Both the position numbers and the translations under genes were made by a program. Below, in pieces: positions 17,025 through 24,714 of a DNA stretch of 64,000 bases (its first letter is position 1; each line of letters starts with the position of its first letter). Origin of the DNA: Lysobacter_C viscosus (GTDB lineage Bacteria; Pseudomonadota; Gammaproteobacteria; Xanthomonadales; Xanthomonadaceae); NCBI RefSeq assembly GCF_046600715.1, contig NZ_JBJMAV010000001.1, positions 372,001 to 436,000 of the forward strand, given 5' to 3'. The notes below the pieces were generated by a model. It saw nothing but the letters and a program-made list of their open reading frames with translations. It made no database searches and was not told the DNA's origin.

Positions 17025-17438
17025 TCAGGCGATCGGCGGACGGAAGGGGAGGCTGGGCGAATCCCCGGGCAGGTGGGTACCGGCCAGCTCGGGCAGGTGT
17101 GTCGAGCACGCGGCCGGCATCGGGATCTCCATCGCCGTATGCGGCATTGCAAAGGAGACCGTGCTGGCCTGGTGCATCAACCCGTGGCTGCCGGTGGCGT
17201 GATCGCCATGGTCGAGCTCACCCGCCGGGTGCGGGTGGTTGCCAGCGCTTTGCAAGAGCGGTCCGTCGTGCCCGCCTTCATGATCATGCGCGTGGCCGTG
17301 GCCGAATTCGGGCTGCTCATGGGCCGCCGAGTGCAACTGGCCCACGGCGCCCAATGCAGGGCCCACCGCCATCCCGAGCACCAGCAGGGTGAGCAGGGCG
17401 GTGCGGAACAGCCGGCGAAGGGGGCGGGGTACGGGCAT
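17025..17438 (-). CDS. His-rich exported protein, metal locus
   Basis: 137 residues beginning with a basic N-terminus and hydrophobic stretch TALLTLLVLGMAVGPALGA, a signal peptide or membrane anchor. The mature part has 16 His in its ~105 residues, dense in GHGHAHDHEGGH, plus two Met-containing motifs and a single Cys. It resembles the small His-rich proteins (CzcI/DUF2946-like) that head metal-resistance operons. It is 84 bp upstream of czcC and probably the first gene of the unit. Role in periplasmic metal binding or control of the pump is inferred. Confidence 0.7.
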   Translation of the reverse strand: MPVPRPLRRLFRTALLTLLVLGMAVGPALGAVGQLHSAAHEQPEFGHGHAHDHEGGHDGPLLQSAGNHPHPAGELDHGDHATGSHGLMHQASTVSFAMPHTAMEIPMPAACSTHLPELAGTHLPGDSPSLPFRPPIA

Positions 17439-17447
17439 GACTGCCGT

Positions 17448-17476
17448 AGCCTAAGGGTGCGCGACGCCTTCGGCAA
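17448..17476 (-). promoter_or_regulatory. Possible promoter of the metal-efflux operon
   Basis: On the minus strand TTGCCG, 17-bp spacer, TAGGCT, ending nine bases before the ATG of the His-rich gene. Match to consensus is moderate (4/6 and 3/6), and it would leave almost no 5' leader. No MerR-type dyad is evident in it. Confidence 0.3.
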
Positions 17477-17604
17477 TTGAGGTCGTTCAGGCACCACGGG
17501 TTCCAACGGTTCCGCATGGATCAACGGGCGCGAGAGGGAGGGCGCTCGCGGGAGGAACGCCCGCGCCTCCGCGTCCATGGGCTACGTGCCGCCCTCCATC
17601 CCAC

Positions 17605-17644
17605 AAAAAAGGCCGGAAGCCAGCTTTCCTGCTGGCTTCCGGCC
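17605..17644 (-). terminator. Rho-independent terminator of ssrA
   Basis: On the minus strand a perfect 14-bp stem (GGCCGGAAGCCAGC and its complement) with a 6-base loop AGGAAA is followed by six T. It starts 28 bases after the 3' end of tmRNA. Confidence 0.92.
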
Positions 17645-17671
17645 TTCGCCGGGCCCTTGCGGGCCCTCCAT

Positions 17672-18025
17672 TGGTGGAGGTGGGCGGAATCGAACCGCCG
17701 TCCGAAGGCACTCCATCCCCGGTACTACATGCTTAGCGCTCCGTTATATCTCGCTCCCGAACAGCACGGCGCGCAAAGCGCATCCGGGAACCAGCCTGCT
17801 TTGGGTTAACCGGGTGCTGACAGGCAGCCACTCCCGGCGATTCCGTGATGATGACCCTACGCAGCGAGCACGGACACAAGCTGTTTCGGGGCTTACGCCT
17901 TAAGCGGCGAGAGCGTAGTTGTCGTCGTTGGCAACTAGAGTTTTGCAGCTGGATTTACGAGGAAAGCTACCCCCTCGGCATGCACCAGGCGATTTCGCGA
18001 CCCCCGTCGAATCCAGTGCACCCCC
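17672..18025 (-). ncRNA. ssrA: Transfer-messenger RNA (tmRNA)
   Basis: Rescues stalled ribosomes with SmpB and tags the truncated protein for proteolysis. The tRNA-like ends pair as GGGGGTG (5', from 18025) with CACCTCC before ACCA (3', 17672), and the T-loop GGTTCGATTCC is intact. The 5' section continues GCACTGGATTCGACG, the usual tmRNA D-arm analogue. The tag frame, codons 17932 down to 17900, reads ANDDNYALAA then TAA; the resume codon is GCC, preceded by the A-containing stretch CTCTAGTT. Length 354 nt, one piece, not permuted. smpB lies about 2.4 kb away. Confidence 0.96.
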
Positions 18026-18049
18026 GGGATCGTCATCGCTGACCGGGCC

Positions 18050-18077
18050 AGTATAGGGGTTGGCGGCCCCGACTCAA
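18050..18077 (-). promoter_or_regulatory. Sigma-70 promoter of ssrA
   Basis: Minus strand TTGAGT (18077-18072), 16-bp spacer, TATACT (18055-18050). Transcription would begin near 18043, leaving a short 5' extension to be removed by RNase P before base 18025. Confidence 0.7.
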
Positions 18078-18149
18078 TGCCCGCAACGCCCCGCCCGGGG
18101 TGGCGTTCATGTACAACCGCGCCATGCCGGCCTTGTATGCTTGACGGCC

Positions 18150-20372
18150 ATGCCCGCGCCCGCCAATACCCCCGACTCCAATGCCCCCGGCACGGCATCG
18201 CCGTCGCGGCGGGGCCACCTGCTGGCGCTTGCCGTGTTGATCGGCTCCCTGCTGATCGTGTTCGTGACCTGGCGCGCCGCCTACGAACGCGAGGTGGCGA
18301 CCGCGCAGGCACGATTCGTCGCCCGCACCGACGAGGTGGTGTACCTGCTCCGCGAGCGGATGAGCAACTTCGAACTGGTGCTGCAGGGCGGCTCGGCCCT
18401 GTTCGCCACCGTGGCGCGCCCCAGTCCGCAACAGTGGCGCGCGTACGCCTCGGGCCTGGACAGCGAGGAACGCCTGCCGGCCCTGGTGGGGCTCGGGTTC
18501 GCCCCATACGTCAGCAACTCGAGCCTGTCTCTGCTGCAGGTGGAGTGGCGGGGGTCGGGGTTCGGATTGCTCGAGGTCCGACCGCGCGGGCAGCGCTCGC
18601 ACTACGCGCCCATCCTGCTGCTGGAGCCGCGCTCGCCGGAGAACCTCTCAGCCATGGGGTTCGACATGTACTCCGAGCCGGTGCGGCATGCGGCGATGGA
18701 GGCGGCCATGGAGACTGGCGAGTCCCGGCTCACCGCGCCCGTCCACCTGGTCCAGGACGGCTCCGACAGCGCCACCGGGCTGCTGCTCTACAAACCGGTC
18801 TACCGTGCGGGCGATCGGCCGGCTACCCGCGCGGCGCGGCTGGAGTCGATGCAGGGCTGGGTGTACATGCCCTTCCGCATGGAGGGCTTCGTCGACATGG
18901 CGCTGGGCGACCTGTTCGAGAACCAGCGCTTCCGGATCTACGACACCACCGACGGGCGCGACCAGTTGCTCTACACCACGCAGCTGGGGCAGGCGGAGGA
19001 GCCGCCGGCGTTCCGCCACTCCGCGGACGTCGAGCATTTCGGCAGGCGCTGGCGGGTGGAGTTCGACTCCCCGCCCCTGGCACAGGCGGTGCCCCGGCTG
19101 TCGGGCCCCAGCGGTCTGCAGTCGCTGCTTGCCCTGGGCCTGTTCACCTCGCTGCTGATGTACGCCATCGCGTGGGTACTGGCGCGGACGCAGGCACGCG
19201 CGCAGAGCCTGGCCACCCGCATGACCGAGGATTTCCGACGCAGCGAGCAGCGTTTCCGCAGTGCCCTCCAGTACTCGGCCATCGGCAAGGCGCTGCTGGA
19301 CAGCGAAGGGCGCATCGTCGAGGCCAACCCCGCGCTGGGCGAAATCGTCGGGAGCGAACCGGGCGCGTTGATCGGCCTGAACCTGGAGGCGTTGTTCGAG
19401 GACAAGGAACCCCTGCCGATCGGCCATGGATCGGGGACGGGGCAGGGCCCCCTTCGCGCCACGCGCCGGCTGCACCACCACGGCGGCGGGATGCCGCGCC
19501 ATGCGCAGCTCACTTACGCGCCGGTACCCGGAAACGTGGGTCAGGACGTCACCGGACTGATGCAGGTCGAAGACATCACCGAGCGCCTGCGCGCGGAGGC
19601 CCGCGTGCACGCGCTCAACAGGACGCTGGAGGCGAGGGTGGCGCTGCGCACGCGCGAGCTGAGCCAGGCCAACCAGGAGCTGGAGTCCTTCGCCTACAGC
19701 GTTTCGCATGACCTGCGCGCGCCATTGCGGGCAATCGACGGATTCAGCCGAGTGCTGGTGGAGCGCTACGGTGACCGCCTGGACGACGGTGGGCGGGACT
19801 ACCTGGCCCGCGTGCGCAAGGCCGCCTCGCGGATGGGCGACCTGATAGACGCGTTGCTGAAGATAACCCGGGTGACCCGGGGTGAGCTCAAGCTCGAGCG
19901 CATCGACCTGTCGCGGATGGCGCTGGAGGTGGTTGAGGAGCTGCGCGCGGGCAGCCCGGACCATGCGCCGGTGATCGAAGTCGCACCGGGCCTTGAGGCC
20001 GTGGCCGATGCGGCCCTGGTGCGCAACCTGCTGGGCAATCTGTTGGGCAATGCGTGGAAGTTCACCCGGGGCTCCGAAGGTCCTCTAATTGTCTTCGGCT
20101 CGGCCATGCGCGAGGACGGTGAGCGCGAGTTCTACGTCCGGGACAACGGCGCGGGCTTCTCGCAGGAATACGTGGACAAGCTGTTCCGCCCGTTCCAGCG
20201 GCTCCACGCGCAGGAAGAATTCGCTGGCCACGGCATCGGCCTGGCTTCTGTCAAGCGCATCGTCGAGCGTCACGGCGGCAGCATCCGGGCCGAGGGCGTC
20301 GAAGGGAAGGGCGCCACGTTCTGGTTCACATTGCCGGGCGAGGACGACCAGGCGCCGGAGCCGGGCTACTGA
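18150..20372 (+). CDS. Membrane sensor histidine kinase with CHASE and PAS domains
   Basis: 740-residue orphan sensor kinase from ATG 18150, chosen because the first transmembrane helix (about 24-42) follows directly. A periplasmic CHASE domain (about 80-260, with GFAPYV and LLLEPRSPEN) is followed by TM2 (about 325-345), a PAS domain (about 365-480, SAIGKALLDSEGRIVEANPA), a short coiled coil, HisKA with H520 in SVSHDLRAPLRAIDGF, and an ATPase domain (N box NLLGNAWKF, DNGAGF, GHGIGLA). The HisKA type is that of phytochrome-like kinases. No response regulator is adjacent, so partner and ligand are unknown. Divergent from ssrA. Confidence 0.88.
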   Translation: MPAPANTPDSNAPGTASPSRRGHLLALAVLIGSLLIVFVTWRAAYEREVATAQARFVARTDEVVYLLRERMSNFELVLQGGSALFATVARPSPQQWRAYASGLDSEERLPALVGLGFAPYVSNSSLSLLQVEWRGSGFGLLEVRPRGQRSHYAPILLLEPRSPENLSAMGFDMYSEPVRHAAMEAAMETGESRLTAPVHLVQDGSDSATGLLLYKPVYRAGDRPATRAARLESMQGWVYMPFRMEGFVDMALGDLFENQRFRIYDTTDGRDQLLYTTQLGQAEEPPAFRHSADVEHFGRRWRVEFDSPPLAQAVPRLSGPSGLQSLLALGLFTSLLMYAIAWVLARTQARAQSLATRMTEDFRRSEQRFRSALQYSAIGKALLDSEGRIVEANPALGEIVGSEPGALIGLNLEALFEDKEPLPIGHGSGTGQGPLRATRRLHHHGGGMPRHAQLTYAPVPGNVGQDVTGLMQVEDITERLRAEARVHALNRTLEARVALRTRELSQANQELESFAYSVSHDLRAPLRAIDGFSRVLVERYGDRLDDGGRDYLARVRKAASRMGDLIDALLKITRVTRGELKLERIDLSRMALEVVEELRAGSPDHAPVIEVAPGLEAVADAALVRNLLGNLLGNAWKFTRGSEGPLIVFGSAMREDGEREFYVRDNGAGFSQEYVDKLFRPFQRLHAQEEFAGHGIGLASVKRIVERHGGSIRAEGVEGKGATFWFTLPGEDDQAPEPGY

Positions 20373-20432
20373 TTCCAGGCCGCTTTCCGCTTCGTAAGCG
20401 CTTGGCCGTGCAGGGGGCGAGGGAGCGAGGGG

Positions 20433-20945
20433 CTATGCGTTCTTGTTGTGCTGGCGCATCACGCGCTGCTTCTCGCGCGCCCAGTCGCGCTGTTTGCTGG
20501 TGTCGCGCTTGTCATGGCTCTGCTTGCCCTTGGCCAGGGCGAACTCGGCCTTGATGCGGTTGCCCTTCCAGTAGAGCGCCGTGGGCACCACCGTGTAGCC
20601 GTCACGCTGGACCTTGCCGATCAATGTATCGATCTCGTCGCGGTGCAGGAGCAGCTTGCGGGTGCGGCGCTCATCGGCAACCACGTGGCTGGAGGCGGAG
20701 ATGAGCGGCGTGATCTGCGCGCCGAAAAGGAACATCTCGCCATTGCGGATGACCGCGTAGCTCTCGCCGATGTTGGCGCGGCCGGCGCGGATCGACTTGA
20801 TCTCCCACCCCTGCAGGACGAGGCCGGCCTCGAAGCGCTGCTCCAGGTGGTAGTCGTGGCGGGCACGCTTGTTGAGCGCAATGGTCCCGCCCGCAGCGCC
20901 CTTTCCTTTATCCTTGCCGCCCTTGTTGTCGCTGTTCTTGGCCAT
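20433..20945 (-). CDS. smpB: SsrA-binding protein SmpB
   Basis: Binds the tRNA-like domain of tmRNA and places it in the A site of stalled ribosomes. 170 residues from ATG 20945, about ten longer than E. coli SmpB because of a Lys/Gly-rich N-terminal tail (KNSDNKGGKDKGKG). The OB-fold core is clear: LNKRARHDYHLEQRFEAGL, GWEIKSIRAG, and the basic C-terminal tail KGKQSHDKRDTSKQRDW that reads the mRNA channel. Divergent from ratA, the usual arrangement in Gammaproteobacteria. Confidence 0.96.
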   Translation of the reverse strand: MAKNSDNKGGKDKGKGAAGGTIALNKRARHDYHLEQRFEAGLVLQGWEIKSIRAGRANIGESYAVIRNGEMFLFGAQITPLISASSHVVADERRTRKLLLHRDEIDTLIGKVQRDGYTVVPTALYWKGNRIKAEFALAKGKQSHDKRDTSKQRDWAREKQRVMRQHNKNA

Positions 20946-21071
20946 CGCCGCATTGTCCCAGATGCCGGGAACCGGGCATAGCGAAAGCTGGCCCACGCGC
21001 GATCGACGCCGCGCTGCGACCCGTTCGAAGCCCCTGCCGACACCGGCGACACGCACGCCAGCCTGCCCAAG

Positions 21072-21506
21072 ATGCCCACGATCCGCCGCTCCGCACTGGT
21101 CGAACACTCCGCTGCACGCATGTTCGCGCTGGTCAACGACATCGCGGCCTATCCACGCCGTTTCGACTGGTGCCATGACGCGGCGGTGCTGGAGCAGGGC
21201 ACGTCGCGCATGGTCGCCCGACTTGACCTGGGGTTGGGCGCGTTGCGGACCTGGTTCACCACTGAAAACACGCTGAGTCCACCGCACCACATCGACCTGG
21301 AGCTGGTCGACGGTCCGTTCCGCAGGCTGTCCGGCCGCTGGGAGTTCCATGCATTGGACGAGTGCGCGTGCAAGGTCACGCTGAGCCTGGATTTCGAGCC
21401 TTCGGTGAAGCTGTTGTCGCCCGCATTCTCGCTGGGCTTCCAGGCGCTGGCCGACCGCATGGTCGATGACTTCGTCCGCGTGGCCGACCGCGAAGACCTC
21501 GCGTGA
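21072..21506 (+). CDS. ratA: START/Coq10-family protein RatA
   Basis: 144-residue single-domain protein of the polyketide-cyclase/START fold. Family features are VEHSAARMFALVNDIAAYP near the N-terminus, FEPSVKLLSPAFSLGF and a C-terminal amphipathic helix. In E. coli RatA has been reported to block 70S assembly, whereas eukaryotic homologue Coq10 binds ubiquinone; the cellular role here is therefore uncertain. Divergent from smpB and overlapping ratB by four bases (GTGA), so the two are translated together. Confidence 0.9.
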   Translation: MPTIRRSALVEHSAARMFALVNDIAAYPRRFDWCHDAAVLEQGTSRMVARLDLGLGALRTWFTTENTLSPPHHIDLELVDGPFRRLSGRWEFHALDECACKVTLSLDFEPSVKLLSPAFSLGFQALADRMVDDFVRVADREDLA

Positions 21507-21766
21507 GGGTCACCGTGATCCGTGCATGGCCGGGACGCTTCGACCAGGTCGAGGTCGAACTGCAGGCTGGCGCCACCGTTGCCGATGCGCGTGCCGCGGC
21601 ATATTCCCCGGACGACCCCGAGTGTGTTGGAGTCGCGGTATTCGGGGAGCGCGCGGGACCGGACACGCCGCTGCGCGACGGGGACCGGGTGGAGCTGCTG
21701 CGCGCGCTGCAGACCGACCCGAAGGATGCACGCCGACGCAGGGCCCGCGACGGGGGCCAGCGCTAG
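21503..21766 (+). CDS. ratB: RnfH/RatB family ubiquitin-fold protein
   Basis: 87-residue beta-grasp protein (UPF0125/RnfH family) of unknown function. GTG start at 21503 overlaps the ratA stop. Recognisable by VTVIRAWPGRFDQVEVEL at the N-terminus and the DGDRVELLRALQTDPKDARR ending, the latter being the conserved C-terminal signature. Found with ratA and smpB across Gammaproteobacteria. Confidence 0.9.
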   Translation: MRVTVIRAWPGRFDQVEVELQAGATVADARAAAYSPDDPECVGVAVFGERAGPDTPLRDGDRVELLRALQTDPKDARRRRARDGGQR

Positions 21767-21811
21767 GGAACGAGCACGGCAAATGCGCCAACGTCGCCGG
21801 CGCGGTGCCTG

Positions 21812-22192
21812 CTACCTCTTTTCGCGCGCCAGGTTGCGGCCGAACTGCTTGACTGCATTGCGCGCGATCTCTTCGTCCTGTTCGGGGAAGTAGTCGCCCT
21901 CCCAGCGCGCCAGTGCATCGTTCTCGAACCACAGGGTGAGGTTCTTCACCTCGGTGCGGCCGCGACGGTCGGTGCGCTGGCTGGCGGTGTAGTCCCAACG
22001 GTCGTGGTGGAACGGGTCGGTGATCGAAGGGCTGCCCAGCAGCGCGATCACCTGCGGCTTGCCCATGCCGGCCTGGAGCTGGTCGACGTTGGCCTTTTCC
22101 AGCAGGTTGCCCTGGTAGATCGGCTGGCGGTAGACGATGCCGCAGCCGGCGGTGGCGACGGCGACGATTAGTACGAGCAGCAGCTTGCGCAT
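21812..22192 (-). CDS. bamE: Outer-membrane assembly lipoprotein BamE (SmpA/OmlA)
   Basis: Small lipoprotein of the BAM complex that stabilises BamA-BamD during beta-barrel insertion. 126 residues from ATG 22192; lipobox VATAGC with C17. The BamE fold is marked by QGNLLEKANVDQLQAGMGK, followed by VIALLGSPSITDPFHHDRW and VKNLTLWFENDALARWEG. Divergent from fur with a 194-bp intergenic region, the order seen throughout Xanthomonadaceae (omlA-fur). Confidence 0.94.
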   Translation of the reverse strand: MRKLLLVLIVAVATAGCGIVYRQPIYQGNLLEKANVDQLQAGMGKPQVIALLGSPSITDPFHHDRWDYTASQRTDRRGRTEVKNLTLWFENDALARWEGDYFPEQDEEIARNAVKQFGRNLAREKR

Positions 22193-22386
22193 TCTGTTTT
22201 TCACGGCGGGTCGAAGACCGGCCGATGATACACTGGCAGCCCCTCGCGAGGTCGCTGGCGGCCGCGCATTCACCTGGCATTCGGGCGTCGCATCGCCCTT
22301 GCCGACCGGCCGCTCCGGGGGCTGCCGGCGCCATAGTGCCGGTGGGCGCCCCGGCGCTCCCCGACGCCACCCCCAGGAACCGCGCC

Positions 22387-22788
22387 ATGGAATCCCAAGA
22401 CCTTCGCAACGTCGGCCTCAAGGTGACCCACCCGCGGCTGCGGATCCTGGAGTTGCTCGAGCACGCCAAGCCGCGGCACATGACCGCCGAAGACATCTAC
22501 CGCCGACTGCTGGAGAAGGGCGAGGACATCGGCCTGGCCACGGTCTACCGGGTGCTGACCCAGTTCGAGTCGGCCGGCCTTGTGCTCAAGCACAACTTCG
22601 AATCCGGACAGTCGGTCTACGAGCTGGATCGCGGGCACCACCACGACCACATGGTGGACATCGAGACCGGCAAGATCATCGAGTTCGAAAGCCAGGAAAT
22701 CGAGGAGCTGCAGCGCCAGGTTGCCGCCACCATGGGCTACGAGATCGAAGAGCACTCGCTGGTGCTCTACGTGCGCAAGAAGCGCTGA
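22387..22788 (+). CDS. fur: Ferric uptake regulator Fur
   Basis: Fe(II)-dependent repressor of iron acquisition and oxidative-stress genes. 133 residues from ATG 22387. The winged helix (about 1-83, including AEDIYRRLLEKGEDIGLATV) and dimerisation domain with HHHDHMVD metal ligands are present. The structural CxxC zinc pair of E. coli Fur is absent: the site reads VDIETGKIIEF. This Cys-free form is also known in Pseudomonas Fur, so the protein should be functional. Convergent with recN, divergent from bamE. Confidence 0.95.
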   Translation: MESQDLRNVGLKVTHPRLRILELLEHAKPRHMTAEDIYRRLLEKGEDIGLATVYRVLTQFESAGLVLKHNFESGQSVYELDRGHHHDHMVDIETGKIIEFESQEIEELQRQVAATMGYEIEEHSLVLYVRKKR

Positions 22789-22941
22789 GCCGACGTCGGG
22801 CGTTCGCTCCGGCCAGCGGATGTGCACCGGATCCGTGTTTGCGGGCAGCGGCGGACAGCCGGCATTTGCTGGCAAATCGTGGGCTTGATCGTCGGAAAAC
22901 CAGGAACGCGTCGGCGCCCGCGGTGACTCCGTCGGGAGGGC

Positions 22942-24621
22942 TCAGCCCGCGTCGCTCAGCAGTCGACGGGCGGCGGCCCGGGCTTCCCGGGTCATCTCCA
23001 CGCCGCCCAGCATCCGCGCCAGTTCGTCCTGGCGCTGCCTGGCACCGAGCGCCTGGACTTCGCTCTGGGTGACGCCATCACTGGCCGACTTGCTGACCCG
23101 GTAATGCGCATGGCCCTGCGCGGCGACCTGCGGAAGGTGGGTCACGCAAAGCACCTGGCGGCGCTCGCCAAGCGCGCGCAGCTTCTGGCCCACGATGTCG
23201 GCCACCGCGCCGCCGATGCCGGAATCGACCTCGTCGAAAACCATGGTGGGCACGGCGTCCAGTCCAAGTGCGGCGACTTCGATCGCCAGCGAGATGCGCG
23301 ACAGTTCACCCCCCGATGCCACCTTGCGCAGCGGGCGCTGTGGCTGGCCCGGGTTGGCGGCCACCATGAACTCCACGCGCTCGCCGCCCTGCGGGTCGGG
23401 TTTGACCGACTCGATCGCTTCCAGTGCCACCTCGAACGCGCCGCCCCCCATCCCCAGCTCGGCGATGAGCGAGGAGGTGTCGTCCGACAGCCGGCGGGCC
23501 GCTTCCCGGCGCGTGGTGCCTAGCGCGTCGGCGGCGTCCCGCCACTGCCCCGTGGCTGTGGCGATATCGGCATCCAGCGATTGCAGACGCTGGTCCGCCC
23601 CGCGAAGGGCATCGAGCTCCGCGGTGATCTCGTCGCGCTTGTCGGCCAGCTGGTCGGGGCGCACGCGGTGCTTGCGCGCCAGCTCGTGCAGCCGACCCAT
23701 GCGCTGTTCCAGCAGGTCCAGCGCCTGCGGATCCAGGTCGAGGTCGCCGCGCACGCGGTCCAGCAGTACTGTGGCCTCGTCCAACTGGATGGCGGCGTTG
23801 TCGAGCATTGCGTCCACCTCGGCCAGCCGGGGTTCGTGTTCGACCACGCGCTGCAACGTGTCGCGTGCCTGTTGCAGCGCCCGGCTCAGGGACGGGCCTT
23901 CGTCGCCGTCCATCAGCGCGAACGCGCGATCGCAGGCCTCGATCAGGCCCGCCGCATGCGCGCTGCGGCGGTGGTCGGCCTGCAGTTGCGCCAGGCTTCC
24001 GGCGTCGAGCGTCTCCCGGTCCAGCTCGGCATGCTGGTGTTCGAGCCAGCCGATGCGGTCGCTCACGTCGCCCTGGGCGGTCAGGCGGTCGCGCTCCTCC
24101 AACAGGTTGGACCAGTGGCGGGCAGCCACGGCCACTTCGCTGCGCTCGGTTTCATTGCGCGCATATGCATCGAGCAGAGCCAGCTGGCTGGGGCGCGAGA
24201 GCAGCGCCTGGTGCTCGTGCTGGCCATGGATTTCCACCAGGTGGGCGGCGAGTTCCGACAGCTGCCCGACCGTGACCGGGCGGCCGTTGACCCACGTGCG
24301 CGAGCCGCCGTCGGCCCGGACCACGCGGCGGACCTGGCATTGCAGGCCCTCGTCACCGTCCTCGTCGAGTGCGCTCTCGCGCAGCCAGTCGACGGCCGCG
24401 GGAGCATCGGCCAGCGAGAACAGCGCCACCAGTTCCGCCCGGCTTGCACCGTGGCGCACCACGCCGCTGTCCGCCCGCAGGCCTGACAGCAGGCCAAGCG
24501 CGTCGACCAGCAGCGACTTGCCGGCGCCGGTTTCGCCCGAAATCACCGTCAGGCCGGGCCCGAACGCGAGTTCGGCGGACTGGACGACTGCAAAATCCTT
24601 GAGCGCGAGATGGGTCAGCAT
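22942..24621 (-). CDS. recN: DNA repair protein RecN
   Basis: SMC-like ATPase that holds sister chromosomes together during double-strand-break repair. 559 residues from ATG 24621. Walker A GETGAGKS (29-36), a long coiled coil on both sides of a central hinge (about 150-390), ABC signature KVASGGELSRISLA and Walker B TMVFDEVDSGIGG. In many bacteria recN is strongly SOS-induced; no copy of the GTGTACA-type operator is visible in its 93-bp upstream gap, so it is not an obvious LexA2 target. Divergent from hrcA. Confidence 0.96.
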   Translation of the reverse strand: MLTHLALKDFAVVQSAELAFGPGLTVISGETGAGKSLLVDALGLLSGLRADSGVVRHGASRAELVALFSLADAPAAVDWLRESALDEDGDEGLQCQVRRVVRADGGSRTWVNGRPVTVGQLSELAAHLVEIHGQHEHQALLSRPSQLALLDAYARNETERSEVAVAARHWSNLLEERDRLTAQGDVSDRIGWLEHQHAELDRETLDAGSLAQLQADHRRSAHAAGLIEACDRAFALMDGDEGPSLSRALQQARDTLQRVVEHEPRLAEVDAMLDNAAIQLDEATVLLDRVRGDLDLDPQALDLLEQRMGRLHELARKHRVRPDQLADKRDEITAELDALRGADQRLQSLDADIATATGQWRDAADALGTTRREAARRLSDDTSSLIAELGMGGGAFEVALEAIESVKPDPQGGERVEFMVAANPGQPQRPLRKVASGGELSRISLAIEVAALGLDAVPTMVFDEVDSGIGGAVADIVGQKLRALGERRQVLCVTHLPQVAAQGHAHYRVSKSASDGVTQSEVQALGARQRQDELARMLGGVEMTREARAAARRLLSDAG

Positions 24622-24678
24622 GGGGATCGATTCTAAGGCTCGGCCGTCGCACCAGGCGATCCACTGCACGTCCCGCGC

Positions 24679-24707
24679 CTTGCATCGGCCCTGTTACCGC
24701 CCTATAT
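24679..24707 (+). promoter_or_regulatory. Heat-shock/sigma-70-like promoter directly before hrcA
   Basis: CTTGCAT (24679-24685), then CCCTATAT (24700-24707) 14 bases later fits sigma-32 (CTTGAAA, CCCCATNT) loosely; read as sigma-70 it is TTGCAT-17-TATATC. Either reading puts the transcription start at about 24713-24715, on the hrcA ATG, implying a leaderless mRNA. Confidence 0.5.
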
Positions 24708-24714
24708 CCAGCCT

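Noticed and set aside
22864..22877. ATTTGC-TG-GCAAAT palindrome in the fur/recN gap considered as an operator
   Set aside because: It lies downstream of both convergent genes, so it cannot control either start; no T-run makes it a terminator, so left unassigned.
24622..24714. LexA box before recN
   Set aside because: Neither the GTGTACA type nor an E. coli or TTAG-type SOS box is visible in the 93-bp gap.
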